Positions 11,193-26,100 of a DNA stretch of 64,000 bases are shown here, one piece after another. Made by a program: the position numbers and the translations under genes. Positions within the stretch are counted from its first letter, which is position 1, and the number at the start of each line of letters is the position of its first letter. Origin of the DNA: Bolinopsis microptera (taxonomy: Eukaryota > Ctenophora > Tentaculata > Lobata > Bolinopsidae); assembly GCF_026151205.1 (NCBI RefSeq), contig NC_087072.1, forward strand, positions 2,995,375 through 3,059,374. The letters run 5' to 3'. The notes under the pieces were generated by a model that was given only the letters and a program-made list of their open reading frames with translations, was not told where the DNA came from and made no database searches.

Positions 11193-14100
11193 CTATCTGT
11201 CAAATATCAGTTCTCGAGGCTTGGGTTGTCTCCTATGATAGGGTTTGTGAAGTAGCTTGAATATTCCCGTTCCAATGTTCATAGGGAGTCCCATTATGAT
11301 GCACTCAGACACTCCGCTGATCTGAATTAGAATTGTGTTAGGTATTTAGTTGAATGCCTAGTTTATTAAATAATTAATTAGGGTACCTAACCAATGATAA
11401 TATTACTTTACTGCTTAAAAACACGAAAATTTTACGAAAATTTATCCTTCGTTGAAACCAAATTCAGCCCGCATTATTGAGTTGAATACTCGGTTGTAGA
11501 AAAGGGATATGCACTGCACTCTGCAGCTATAATAGACGTCAAAAGTGAACCTTCAAGAGAATGCGACCCAATAGAAATCGTATATTGTTTTGATTGTGTA
11601 ATCCTGCATGTGCTGTTTAAGAATATAATATCGTGACTTGAAAGTCATGTTTATATCAGTATAACTATAAGCAACATTTATTTGGACCTTTGGTAAACAA
11701 TGAAACATACTCTTGAGCTATAAAGTAAAACAAATAATTTTAAAATCAAAAAGTTATTCTTCTTCTTTAACATTCTCCAAACTGTTCATTCCTCCCATTT
11801 GTAGAAGGCCTCAGGAGCGTGAGTAGATTCTTTAGTGTGAAGTTGAAACACCACACTAATGAACCTTACGTTACACCTGCCCCGGCTACTGGAACCAAAC
11901 TTCTGGACAAAGGACCCAACACGAACCTCGTATCTATCAGACAACTGCTCGTACTCGTACTGCCGGTACCCTTGAGAGTCACAATCACCTCGCTGACTGT
12001 CTGAGAACTGGTTGCCAAAGTAGCGATCTCCGCCGAACCAGGCCTGGTTTCCAGCTCCCTTACAGAAAAGGTTGAACTTATTGTGATTCAGACCATCTAC
12101 AATCAGCTCGATGTGACCTGTTTGACCATTGTTGTAGGTGTACAGCTTGATCCTCTCGGAAGCGTCCTTAAGTAAGCATTTCACCTTCAGCCTAAGTTTC
12201 TTAAAAGAAGACGGTGCTTTCACATTTGCGAAGTTGGTAACTTTTGTCCAAGGGTTTTTTATTTTTTTGAGTGTTGGGTATTTAACATAATTCGCTATCT
12301 TGCAAATACTTGGCTTCTCGCGTGCCATACGTACGTATCCTTCCTCGCCCCATCCTGATCCCCAACTGTTCTTAACCTTCCAGAATCCGGCTTCATATCC
12401 CACCACCGTTACAGCGTGATTAACTCCCTTGGGAGTGTTGCAACCATCATACGAGCCGTGTTTATAGCTGAATAAGTCATCCTCTACTGTTATAGCGACT
12501 GCAGGTACATACTGAGCAGTAGCTGCAGCTAAGTTATTATCACCGGACACACTTCCGTATCCCAGGTATTGAACGTCATATGCTCCGTTTCTCTTGCCAG
12601 AGTAATTGCATGCTCCATCCTTGCCTTTGTAAGGGATCTCACTCAGAAGACCCAATCGTCCTGTATTCTGAATGTAACCCCATGCTTGCTGATACCACCC
12701 ACCTTTGCATCCATCCCTAGGATCTGAGTAGGTACAATCGAGAAGCTCCTGCTCAGCAAATGTCTTCAGATTCTTTGTTGCGATGGCATAGGAACCTTCG
12801 AATGAAGCAGCTGCAGCAAAAGCCCAACATGATTTACATGACCCACATCCGCCTTGGTTCTTTACATTGGTCACGTGATTTAGTGACGTGTGGTCGATGG
12901 AGGCAGGGGCAGCTGTTAGAGCAGAGAAGGGTGCTTCTGAAACGGGCAAGTTGAGGATCTCAGTTACATTTCCTAGTCCTAGGAACTGCTTTCTTTCAGC
13001 GTCAGTCAGCGCAGTAAACTCATTTACACCAGCCTCCCACGTCTTGTCAGGAAGAGAATTGTGAGCCTCTATCTCCTTGGCATGCAGCCGGAACAGACCT
13101 AGACGGAGCTTCAACTCAGGTCCAGAATATTTGGAGGTGAGGAAATTAGGAAAGCCTCCCGAGGGGGCAGAAAGAGCCACACCCACTAATGCTATGAGCA
13201 GAAAAGTCATGGTTCTTCGAAAAGTGTGAGTATGAACGCTTTGGAGGGGATACTTATACGTCTGTGACACCTGCCACGGTAAAATTTCGCGACTTTGTTG
13301 CTGGGGTCTCTCGAACCTGTCCTTTGTTTTGAAGAATTAGAACAAAAGTTTATGAATCAACACGTCTAGTGCCAATTTTCTGTAAAACCAACACTTGATT
13401 TATGAGAAAAAACATGGGATTATAACTATGTTTATAAGATTATAGCTCACAGTAAATATTCTCCGTAATTTCCAGTCCTTTAATAAAATTCACTGAACTA
13501 TTCAGCGCATAAAGGTGTTTATTCAGCTACTAATTACAACGTAGAGTTTGTAAGAGAATTACAACTCCGAATTAAGGTACAAGACTTAACTCTCTTAACT
13601 GCAAGAATACAGCTGGTCTGCTGTAGTAAGACGGTGAACAATGAACCTGGCCCATAACTAAGGCAGCCTCCTTTTAATTTCTTTCCACAAGAGGTCTTTA
13701 ACTGCTCGATGAATACACAGTGAAAATATGGCCGTATTCTTAATAAACATATGTTTTGAGGCGTAAAAAAAACTGAATTAAAGAAACGAGAAAAATGAAT
13801 AGTGACCACAAAATGCATATTTGTGGCTGAAATTTCCCCAGAGATTTCACAGATTTATCAATCTATGAAATCTCTGGGGAAATTTGGATTTCAATAAATT
13901 CAAAATTCGAGGGCGTCGCCCGAGAGCCACATCTGTGCCATATTCGTGGCCATCAGAATTTATAGTACACAAGATGAAAAGGTGAAGCAAAGTACAATCA
14001 TAGGAGCATCACTCCTAGATTATGTACGGGCAGTTTCGATAGTGGATCACTTTTAGAGTTTAAAGTACCATTTTTACACTCTGAGGAGCATCCGGCAGGC

Positions 14101-17100
14101 GGCATCGTACTGCAGTTTAGGAGTTAATGCCCAGCTAGCTTTTAGTGTTATAGTTATATCATGTTCAGACTAGTAAGCTTTTGTGATCTCAGATCTGCGT
14201 TCACCAAGCTGGCAGATAGATCAATGAGAAAACGTATACCAGCTCTTTTTAATATGTTTTTGGGCAGCGCACGCTGTAGCTTTGATAGCTTACTTTCAAG
14301 CTACGCGCGTTTGTTACGTGCGCGTTATAAAATCAATAGCACTCATTGCTTTAATTAATTGGAAAACGCCGCGGCGTACAAAAACAAAAACGATTGACAG
14401 TGACCGGCTCTTACCTTGTCGTTTAGGCCGTGGTAGGAGGCATCAAACAGGTGATCAGTGGTAGCTTCAAAGGACGCCAAATGTAGTACACTCTCCTTCA
14501 TCTTATCAAGACCAAAACGAGTATTACCGAGCACCTGAAACATTAGTCAATCAGATCTATTAATCTCTAAAATAGCATTTTTCTCCAGGGCGCCGAATAA
14601 TACAGCAAAATAAGAGAAAGAAATTGGAAAACATCAAAAGCGCAGATGCACGCACGTTTTACACAGTTTCCATAGAGACTCATCCCCGCACTTACCGTTT
14701 GCACGTGCATTCTACAAATAATACGTTCTACATTATCTTTTGTACCTAATCATAATGACAAACAATGTCAGGGGATCCTAGTTTGTCATTAGTGGTTGAA
14801 GCTAAGAAATGCAAGTACACGCTCATCCCCAAGAAGGTAACCTGCGATGAAGTTCTCCAAATTTGGATCACGGCCTCCCACTTCATCATAAGACGGTTAA
14901 TCGATCGAAAAGCTGTTAACCTCCCGGGAATTGGGCTTTTTTCCGTTCTCAGAAAGAAAATAGACGTCGGAAATAATGGAAAGCTATGGGTTCACCGACC
15001 TATCTTTATATTGTCGGAGAAGTTCGCCCAAACACACCGTGTTACCTACACCAAATACCAGTCAGCCGGTGAAATACCAGTAATACAACTGAATTATGCG
15101 ATGCTAGCGATAGAGGCAGGCTTTGAAAGGGATTTGGTTGAAGTTTGTATAAAGGAGATGATTGGGGCTTTCGCGAGGACCGTCAGTTCAAGCAGAAAAG
15201 GAGAGTTGACCTTCAGAGATGTGGGAAAACTCGTTATCAAGGATGGTAAAGCGAAGATGAAATTCCATACGGATTTCTTGAAAGCAATAGGAGGATCACG
15301 TCCCATCAGCTTGAGTCCACTGCCACTTGGTCGGCCTCGGACCTCGGATACGTTTATTTCACGAGATTCTGTTATGACCGACTCTTCATCGGGCTCTTTT
15401 AAATTGGTGCTCCCCAAAATTGCAACCAATGAAGGAGAATATGATAGACCAGTGTCAGTGATTAGCAATCATGATGGTCGATTACTTTTGTCACCTCTAG
15501 ATGTCTTGCCAGAAGAGGATAACCTGGTTTGTCGATTGATTTCATACTTACTATGATTGTACTTTCATGCCACAGAAATTAATACTCGAGTGATCGTTAC
15601 ATCATCTATTTTCGAACCGTTAAAACAAATAATCACAGGAGATCCCCACGGACGTAGAGATAGATGAAATGACGGGAAATATGTGTCATCATGCAACACA
15701 AGAAGATCACTTAGACGGTAATTCGTATATTAACCAGTCAGGCTCTGAAATTCTGCTAGCACCTGTGTCCAGCGTTAATGTTGCTTCACCACTTCACAAA
15801 TGTGGTGAGAACAAAAGAGTCAAAACAGATCTCAAACCCTCTAATTTAATATGCCGAAATACGAAAGAGGAAGCCAAGGACGGAATTGTTCCTGAAAAAA
15901 GCGTGCACTTTCATGAAGATGCCGAGAGAAATTTGAATGCAGAACAAGTTAAATGCGATTGTAATCACCAATGCGGTCAAGAGTTGTGTTACTTGTGTCA
16001 TCAGAGGCAACGGCGAAACATTCCTATCACTTTTGAGACTGAAAAGGTTCGATAAACACTAGCATATATTCATAACACATGCATGGCAAGCTTAAATTCT
16101 CGCTTAATGCTTGCAGGTTATTTGAAGCTTTGATAGAAATCATGTGCACGAATATGGCATGATACAAATTTCATTTCAGAAGAGAGACGAGCAGGAGCAA
16201 GACCGTGTTTTACAGAAGTATCAGCAACTCAAGGACCAGAAGTTTAACGAGAAAGAGAACAAACACCTACAATACGAGCGTCAACTGAGCAGAGAAGTCG
16301 CTCAATTCAATTTAACCGCATCAGAAACTTTAAAATCCGAGCAAGCTCTCCCGAAAAAGTTTCACCACTCCTACATCTTCCTGAACCGGAGCGACTCACC
16401 TTATTGGTACAAGCTGCGTGATCAGTACAGCGAGTCTCTGGGAGAGCAGCTGTGCAACAAAACGGAACGTCTCAGGAAACTAAAAGATGAAACAGACAGA
16501 CTGGAACAAGAAGAGCAGAGATATCTGGCCGCGGAGTTGGCAGCGACAAGAAAACAACAGCTCATGAACAAAGCCTTGTCCACTAAAAAGTACGAATCTG
16601 CTCTTCATACCCAGATTATGAACAAACCATTTCAACTTCCAAAAGCGCTGCCCGATTCAGATGGATCTGTTTTTGGTAAACTTGACACGACAAAAGAGAA
16701 ATTAGCGGCTAAGAGAAACAGAGCAAAAGACGTGCTAAACCATCAGCTAAAAACCACAAAGGAGAAAAAGGAGAAATCACGGTTGACGAAGGAGCAGAAT
16801 AGGAAACACGAAATGGATGTATTGAACAGAACGACAAAGGAGCTCCGAGAGGAAACCTGTAGGCGTCACGTGATAACCAAAGGAGTTAGAAATTCGCTTG
16901 AAAGGAGCTGGACCAGCCAACACACGGAGAAGAAAAGACAGGATAAACTGGATAAAAAACATCAGATGACGGCTGGTTTGCTACTGCTAGATCAGTGTAA
17001 GAAGTATAAGAGATGTGACCAGTGTCAGAGGAACTGTGAGAATATTGGAGTAACTAATGTGTGGCCAGAGAGCCGATATCTATCCGGATCCAGACTCATG

Positions 17101-20100
17101 ATTTGATTTTAAGATGCAAAAACTCGTCTTTGATATATTTTGGTTTTTATGATAATTCTAGAAATAAATGCTTTAAAATTGATTCTAATTACAATGAGTT
17201 TACCAACCTGCCCGACGTAAGTCATGATGTCACTGAGCAAGTTGACGTGTCGAATGTCAATGCTCATTCCGTGACTATTCATCGTGTACACGATCTCCGA
17301 TATGATTACTGAGCGAGCTGCCTCAATTCCTAGTGTCTTGGCAACCTGATAAGAAATAGACGATCATTATTTTAATAGCTCCAACTCAAAGCAATTCCGT
17401 CTCAGTGAAATTGTTATAAACTCGTTCATCATGAAAGCCGGAGCCGGTGTCTTAAACAATCATTCCTGTTTCGTGAAGCTCGAGCTCAACAAAGCCCGTT
17501 GTCTTCGCTAGCTCAAACTCACGACAAACAAAATATTGGGATGCACAAAATATTGAGATGCACACATTTTTGTCATCTCACCAACTTCTAATCATGTAAC
17601 ATTCCCATACCTCGAGTATGTGATTACTGGTAGTTTTCTTCCAGTCGACCCCACGTGTCACCATCACTTCGTTCAAACTCCTGCTCTCTACTAACAACTT
17701 GTACGTGTTATCTGTTGCTTCCTGGGACACACTTTATTTAGTGAGACGGCAAACTGGGTCACACTTGGGACAGACAGGGTCACACTTAATTTAGTGAAAC
17801 GATAAACTGGGACAGACTTAATTTAATGAAACGGTTAACTGGGTCACACTTTATTAAGTGAAACGGTAAATTAGGGTTCACAATTCTAGTATCTAGAAGA
17901 TAATAAGATTACCAGTTTCTTCAAAACAATCATAACCAAGTTGACAAAGAAAATAATGGCGTCTGTATCGATTAACAAAGACAGCCTTGATAAATTACAA
18001 ATTCCAAATAGCAAACTTAAGCATGATATCATACAGTGAGCAGCACATGATTATATTCAATTATGATTCGATATGCTTATGAATAATAGGCTTGAACATT
18101 ATTCCTTTGATTCAGTAACAATTTTCGATTCACCGCGCCCGTGTAAAATGTAATAATTACGTTTAAATATTTTCGACTATAAAGTAGCTGCTCGTTATTT
18201 CATATAGTATCAATTGTCCTGTGATACAAAGATTAAGCGCAACATTCAACAAAATCAAGTGCATAATTACTTTTCGTCTTGCTTTCATTCCCCGTATATC
18301 TAGGCTTCACTTAACCTTGTAAATTTATACCTTGTGAATAATAGCGCGATTGACTGTAGGGATTCCTTTGACTACGATGGCGGGCAGTATCTTCTTTATT
18401 TGCTGTATAAGAGAGTAGAGTGTTTCTGTTGATTGCTTTGTTTTGTTTTTAGTACCGCCAGAGGGTGGGTACACCTGAAAAACGGGTTATTTACTGATTT
18501 GTTACAGTGATGGCTCCAATTTCTGGAAATTAACTAAATAATAATAAAATTTGTGATAAACCGTCCTGACGAAGGATTACTCCAATCTCAGAACGGAACT
18601 CACCGCAAGACTAGTAGCGTTGTTAATCCTAACATCAGACGAAGTCAACTTCACTTTGCTGTTCTTGATGATACTCTTCATAACGGTGTGAGCGGTTATC
18701 TCCAGCTTTAACATCCGTATTCTCTGCACGTGCAGTTTCACGAAAATGTAGCAGTCTTGCGGCAGGAACACCTGAGGTTGACGGGGATTATCTCATGATA
18801 TCTAATACGGAGAATTATGAGATAAAATCTCACCACTTCCTCTATTTCATTGTTCATTAAATTTTTGAGAGTTGGCAACTTGGTTAGCATGTGAAACAGA
18901 CAAGTAAAGATCACTAAACCTCCTCGATGTACTCAGAAATCTCTCCCAGTAGTGTTTTCTCAATCCGTCCCTTAACAATCCGAGCTGAGTCAATACTTGT
19001 GGCAACTTCCAGTGGAGCAGTGATTATAGGGGTCCTGGAAAGTACTACCGTCAAACAAATTCGTTATAATTTAGTTACAGTTTAGTTAAAATTTATTTAC
19101 AATTTAGTTACAATTTAGTTAAAATTTATTTACAATTTAGTTACACTTACAGTTTAGTTAAAATTTATTTACAACTTCGTTACAATTTAATTACAGTTTA
19201 GTTAAAATTCATTTACAATTTAGTTACAATTTATTAATTATTTACAATTTAGTTACAATTTATATACAACTAGCGTACAATGCAGATTCCAAAAGTGTTG
19301 TACTCTCGTACAACACTAAAATGTACACATTTTATTCTTATTAATCTATTATTTCTCCTTATGATAGCTTGGTCTAAATGTCCTATTGTTTCTAACGTCA
19401 TTTCACACGGTTAGCAAGCAGAGTCCACCTTATAGCTGGTTGACATGCTTAATTTTAAGCTAATTATTGGATAGGTTCTGCCCGCATGATATTATTAGTT
19501 TTACGATTACATCACGTGATATGTGAGTCACGTGATATGTGGGTCACGTGATTAAGATTTCTTATAGAAAGTTTTAGAGATTGTTTTTGGATTCGATTGG
19601 ATTCTACACCGATTCTATTTTGTTGCTAGTTTGATTCTCGGTTGAATGCGATTGTGAACGCTACTACATTATATTCGTTAACTTGACATTTCTTTAGTAG
19701 TTATAAAGTTTATAGTGCTGTATTCTATTTTGAGAATGGTTTCAGTTCAAATTCTAGAGGTCCCTATCAAAACCTAACTATAGTTACTCTTCTGTCAACT
19801 ATGGTCTACATAAATGGTTATTCGAATCGGACAAAAACAACCGAGTTATGAGCCAGAGGTTATACTCATTTGTGGGCATTCGGGCAACCAAATTTTATAA
19901 CGTTCATAATATTGTATAATATAAATAAATGACAAATTTTGCATTAATTTGCATCTTTGGCAGTCGTAACATTATTTTGTGACCACCTTGTATTGTATCT
20001 TCATACGAATGATAATGATTTACATTCTTATATAGCCTACGTCACAAGCGTTGAGGGGTAATAATTTGAAGCCCTATATATCGAAGATGACCGTGAAACC

Positions 20101-23100
20101 TGATCTTAACAAAGACTTCACTTACTTCTTGAAAAACACTGAATTTTATGATTCACATCGTCACAGAATCAGAAGAAATGCAGTGCGGTGTTATTGGCCC
20201 AACACAGTGCTACGCTTAGAGAGGCTATTAAAGAAGATAACGAATTGTTCCTAAATGAAAATATGCATGTGAGCGAATGTCTGTCAGTTCTTTACGGCGG
20301 CTCCGTGATGATCACTAAGGAGAACTTTCAGGATATCCTAAATTTTATGGTGGCTTTCGACATTCCTGCACCCCAAAAAAGGTTTTAAGTGGTGTTCCCC
20401 AGGGAAGCGTTTTGGGGCCGCTTCTCTTTATCTTGTTCATCAATGATCTAGAACAAGTATAGTAGTGGACTCATCTAGGGTGAGTTTTTTCGCCGATGAT
20501 ACTAGAGTCTCCAAACAGATTGGCTATTTTGAAGACTGTCAGTTGTTACAAGAAGATATCTATAAGATTCTTGACTGGTCACGTAGCAACAACATGAAGC
20601 TTCACGAGCAGAAGTTCGAGCTGTTAAATCACCTTCATAACAGTAAGAGCTCATTCCCCGAACTACCCTTCTTTGCCGAAACACTGCGTTACAAAGTATC
20701 CAGTCAGGACATACTTTATCCTGTCGAAAACGTCCGAGATCTTGGAGTTATGGTTTCAAGTGATCTTAGCTGGTCGACACACATCGGCAACATGGTACCC
20801 AAAGCAAGGAGCACGCTATCCTGGGTATTCAGTGTGTTCAAAACTCGCGACAAGACCGTAATGACTACTCTCTACAAGTCACTAGTAAGAAGTTTACTAG
20901 AGTATTGCTGCCCACTCTGGAGCCCTACCAAGGTGACTGAAATACAGCTGATAGAGGGGGTGCAAAGAACTTTCACCAGTCGTATTGGCGGTCTTCAACA
21001 TCTCAACTATTGGGAAAGACTCGTACAGCTTAAATTAATGTCTCTACAGCGCAGACGGGATAGGTATATCATCCTAGGATGATGTGGAAGATTCTCCATA
21101 ATGTGGTACCAAACTGTTGTGATATCAAGTTCAAGGTGACCCCAAGACACGGGGATGTAGCTGTCATACCCTCATTGTCAAAGTCAAGTTCCTTACGCAA
21201 CCAGTCACTGTACGACAGGTCTTTTGCAGTTCAAGGACCGAAGCTGTGGAACAAAGTGCCTCACACAGTAAAGGCTGATTCATCCTTTGACATGTTTAAG
21301 TGTAGTTTGTCGAACTTTCTTGCTTTGATACCGGACAACCCTTCGGTCGCCGGCTACAGCTGCAGTTGGTCAAACTCACTGGTCGACTACTCGCCATCCA
21401 GGTGGTCAGATATCTGATGACCCTTCCGGCTCCACGGATAAACTCAACGAAGTAACGAAGTAAGTAAAGTTCTGGATTGGATGGCTGAAACTAGATCGAC
21501 TTTGGACGACTCCAGTTTGTTAATCAATGGTTTTATGACTGCCGCCAATGCCTGTGGTAACGGACCACCAGAGTGTGTTGGTTCAGAAGAATCTCTTAAA
21601 GAACAGATTTACCGACCTTGTAGGCTGTTGTTTGTAAAACACCTATTTACAATGATTCATCCTGGAGGCAATGATTCAAAGTATCAAAACCTTAACAGTG
21701 CTATAAAGTATGTTATTTCAGAGGTTAAGGACAAGAAGGAATTGCTGGTCCTGCTGATGCATCAAGATCTTATCCTTGACTATCTTTCGTCGATCATAAC
21801 ACTCATAGACGAGACCAGTTACAACATCTTCTTTGATTCCCTTGATAGACCTAAAATTTCAAATGCGATGTCTTTCTCCACCCGTACACAATTTGGAGAA
21901 CTATTTGACAAACTTTGAAAACAGTACATTGAAAGAGCACAAGCAGTTAAACAAATATAAGATGAAGATTCACGATAAAATTATTTTTGTTCAGTTATTG
22001 AAGTTCATGAAAGAGAGGCTGTCTTTACTCTTGCTGGAAGGCATTTGATGCAGATTATCTGCATCGGCATTTAGTGGGTAAGCAACTCTATGAACACATT
22101 TTCAAATGACCACACGTACATTTATCGTAAGCCATTAAAATAGAAAGGAAGAGAAACAATTGAAACGATTACATTTTTATCCGGACCTGGGAAAGCTTTG
22201 GTCAATTACGAAACTGCGTTCAAGATGATTAATATATTTGTTATAGAGATGATTTCCTGCACTTTCTGTAATATTTACGTTTTACTAAGATAAATTACTT
22301 TACTTTTTTAAACGAAGATTTTCATTTCATTTTAATCGCCGTTTACAACTTAACTGACAAATCAACGGACAAATTGCAAAAACAGCACGGAAGCTGTAAT
22401 TGTCAACACAGATTACTGTTCTAGTATATACCAAGGTGTTAAACGTTCAGTCGTTCTAATACAGATGGATTATTTAAAGTTAAGTAATTCAAAGATTTTA
22501 ATATCGAGGTTTCATAACAAAACGGACTTGCTTGGTCTCTTGTTCTTTCATTTTTGCAACAAGTATCATGCAAACGGAATGTTTTCAATATCAGTATTCA
22601 GTAAAACTGAATGGTTGGTTAGTGTAAATATTAGAGATGGCGCCCTTGTGACTAGATTACTTAACTGTTATCTAAGTTATTAAATAAAATAAGTATAACT
22701 AAGTAACTAACTTAGTACCTGATTCAGTTACTAAGTAACGAAGAATTATTTAGCGAACAGCACGTTTGAGCAGCATACTTTTAGGATTGAAACCCAAAGT
22801 AACTGAAGCTACTACTAAGCTAATTCTACTTCTTTTTCTACTACTGAAGATTTAAAGCTTTAAAACAGCTCGTCTCTTCGAGTAGCCTGGCTACAATCAG
22901 CACAGTCGGCATAAAACAAGGCAGAGAGGAGTTCACTAAAGTGTTCATACTGTTACGTAGTCTTGCGTGATGCTGTGCTGCTGTGTGTAGCTTGATTGTG
23001 GGTTACTTCTCACACGGATATAATATATATAGTGGAGATGTGGCTACTATTTGTGGCTAATATTTGCAGCCGCAACTCATTTCGCTTTGCTCGTTTATCT

Positions 23101-26100
23101 GATAAAATCGTATTTCTACGTCTGAATTAGAAATGTTGCTATATTCTGTCCTTATTGACCATTGACCAATGCCGGGATAACTCACGCTATATTATTAGCA
23201 GCATTAACAATCTCCTTGATTCTGGGGACCCCCAGTGTGATGTTCATGGTAGCTACCCCCGCAAAATGGAACGTCTTCAGGGTCATCTGAGTAGCGGGCT
23301 CGCCGACACTCTGTGCACCTAACGCTCCAACAGCAGTCCCTGTGTTAATCGCTCATGTTAATAGTTATATAAATTGTTAATATCAATGTTTAATTTATTT
23401 CAAGTTGTTTAATAGTTATATAAATTGTTAATATTAGTGTTTAATTTATTTCAAGTTTTGTGCACGTTTTTAGTTTTAACCGTCGTGTTTATTGTTTAAT
23501 GTGCATTTCACAGCATCCTTAAATCGAGATGCTTTAACAACTTTGCCGTATTATATTTAGTTCCGAAATCGCCGGAAACGGACGAATTTATTTATGAAGC
23601 GAGGTTTATTATGAGAATAAACATGATTGCATATTTGTGGGAATACAGCAATAACAGCATTTATTGCATAATAGTTGTTTACGAATAACCATTTCGGAAG
23701 TGTTGCTATATCATCGGCCTTACTAGCTAGATTTAATGAACAGGAGTTTATGTCATTTCCCCACAAATAGTACTCAATAGTACACCCTACACCCTACACC
23801 CTACACCCTACACCCTACACCCTACACTCTTAACCCGGCCCCTCACTTACCAGGTTCCACTTTACAAGCCATGAACTTCTTGTACATGAGTTTAAGGAAC
23901 TACACTCTTAACCCGGCCCCTCACTTACCAGGTTCCACTTTACAAGCCATGAACTTCTTGTACATGAGTTTAAGGAACTACACTCTTAACCGGGCCCCTC
24001 ACTTACCAGGTTCCACTTTACAAGCCATGAACTTCTTGTACAACCCGGCCCCTCACTTACCAGGTTCCACTTTACAAGCCATGAACTTCTTGTACATGAG
24101 TTAACCCGGCCCCTCACTTACCAGGTTCCACTTTACAAGCCATGAACTTCTTGTACATGAGTTTAAGGAACTTCTCCAGCTGACTCGCTGTAACACGTTT
24201 AGTTTGCAGTACTACAGAGTGAGAAGGTCCGGCCCGAGCAAAGTAGTCCTCCACTACACCAACTTCTTCTGCAAACTTATACAGGAAGTCTTTGAGATTT
24301 TCACGGAGTTTGATAAAGATATCCTCAAAGACATCGTCGAACTTTGTTTCAAGGACTTGAATGATTTGTGCTCGAGTCAGCATCGGTTCTTCCCTGAAAG
24401 TCAGTTTTTTGTTATTTTAAAATCTTGGGATAGTTAAAAAGAGTGGCATGCATTCAAAAATGACATAAGTTACTAACGTTTATGACATAAGTTACTAACG
24501 TTTATTTGTACGTGTCTCCAGTTGTGACGATGATCTTAACCGATGATTGATTGATGTTTTTCCTTATTTCTGATCACAGAGTTGTATTTGACTAGACAAG
24601 TTGCAACGTCTATGTTAAGCCTATTATTCCTACCAACATCAGTAATCATTGCATCCTATCATTTTTTAGCTCAATCTCAAATCCGTCCGCAAAGCAGTTT
24701 ACTTTAGGAAAACATGTGTGCGGTGCGATTCAAATCGGTCCTTAGCCAATGAAATTGAAGGCATTTGTTGAATGTCGTTTGATAAGACCAGTGCCAACAG
24801 GTACTCAAGTCACATGAATGGAAAAACAGCTGTTATGAATTTTGCATACGAATCAAACAACAAAATGGTCAAAGAATCTTTGAATGGTTTATTTCCATTT
24901 CATGCTGTTGTTGAATGTAGCAACTACAATAGTTGTCTTGTTTTTTAATTAATCTATCCAACCAGCCTAGGAAGTGAAGTCTGAAACTGAACTGTAACTA
25001 CAGTAGTTGTCTTGTTTTGATACTAATCTCTCAAACCAACATAGGAAGTGAAGTCTGAACTGCCCTCAAGATGATATACTTTATCTGGTGCATATTCATG
25101 AACATGGCTCCCTTCAAGGTCATCACGCTAGACGACATGTGGGACCAGATGAACCGCACTGTTATGTACGCCTTGTGCATCACTATCGCTTGTTTTATTG
25201 ACTTTGGCCTTATATCAGGGAGCCCTATAAAATGTACGGGGTTTCAGGAGACTTTCTCTTATGAGTTTGCGGAGGATTATTGCTGGACTCAGGGTAGGTC
25301 GGGAGCTGAATCAGAACTAAGTTTTATGTACTGAGAAATAGTTTAAGTAGTTAATATTCACCAGGATCTAACTTACTTTTGGGGAGTTTGGATTGAACAA
25401 TTACTACATTAATTATTGAATTGGTTTTAACTACATTTTCATAACGATTAACGGTTAATACCGCCCACTATACAGGAATATACACGATAAAAGAGGCGTA
25501 TGACATGGAGAACACGGCAGTACCTTATCCCGGACTCATCCCGGAGGAAGTTCCCTGGTGCAGGGATGGGACCAGAGGGGACGGAGTCAGGATCACCTGT
25601 CCCGACCAAGATGATCCTCGTATTAAACCTCCTACTAGGGTTTATCATCTTTGGTATCAGGTTCTTACTTTTCTCATTATATTTCAAAAACTAACGATAC
25701 TTATAATATTATATTATGGAAATTTAGAAATGCTCTCATTTTTTAAATGTTTTCCATCTCGACACATTTAGTGAATGTAAACGAACCATGATTCTATAAA
25801 ATAAAATGAAAGCCTTGAACGACTCGCCTAATTATTAGATAAGGTTATTATTTGATTATTAGACCTTCACACTCATTTCATTTCAGTTTGTACAGTTCTA
25901 TTTCTGGGTAGTATCAATGCTCTTCTACATGCCCTACATGATATACGCCAGCATGGATATAGCTTACGTAAAACCCCTGATAAAGATGCTGCACAACCCT
26001 GTAGTTACTCCGTACGAACTATCAGAGCTGATAGATAAAGGAGCTAGGTGGATGAGAATGAGGTTTGATTTGTACACGGCTGATAAGTCCAGTTACCAGG

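Noticed and set aside
13211-13270. Upstream in-frame ATG for the cysteine protease
   Set aside because: The following 20 residues are polar and would bury the signal peptide; a TATA-like box lies between the two ATGs.
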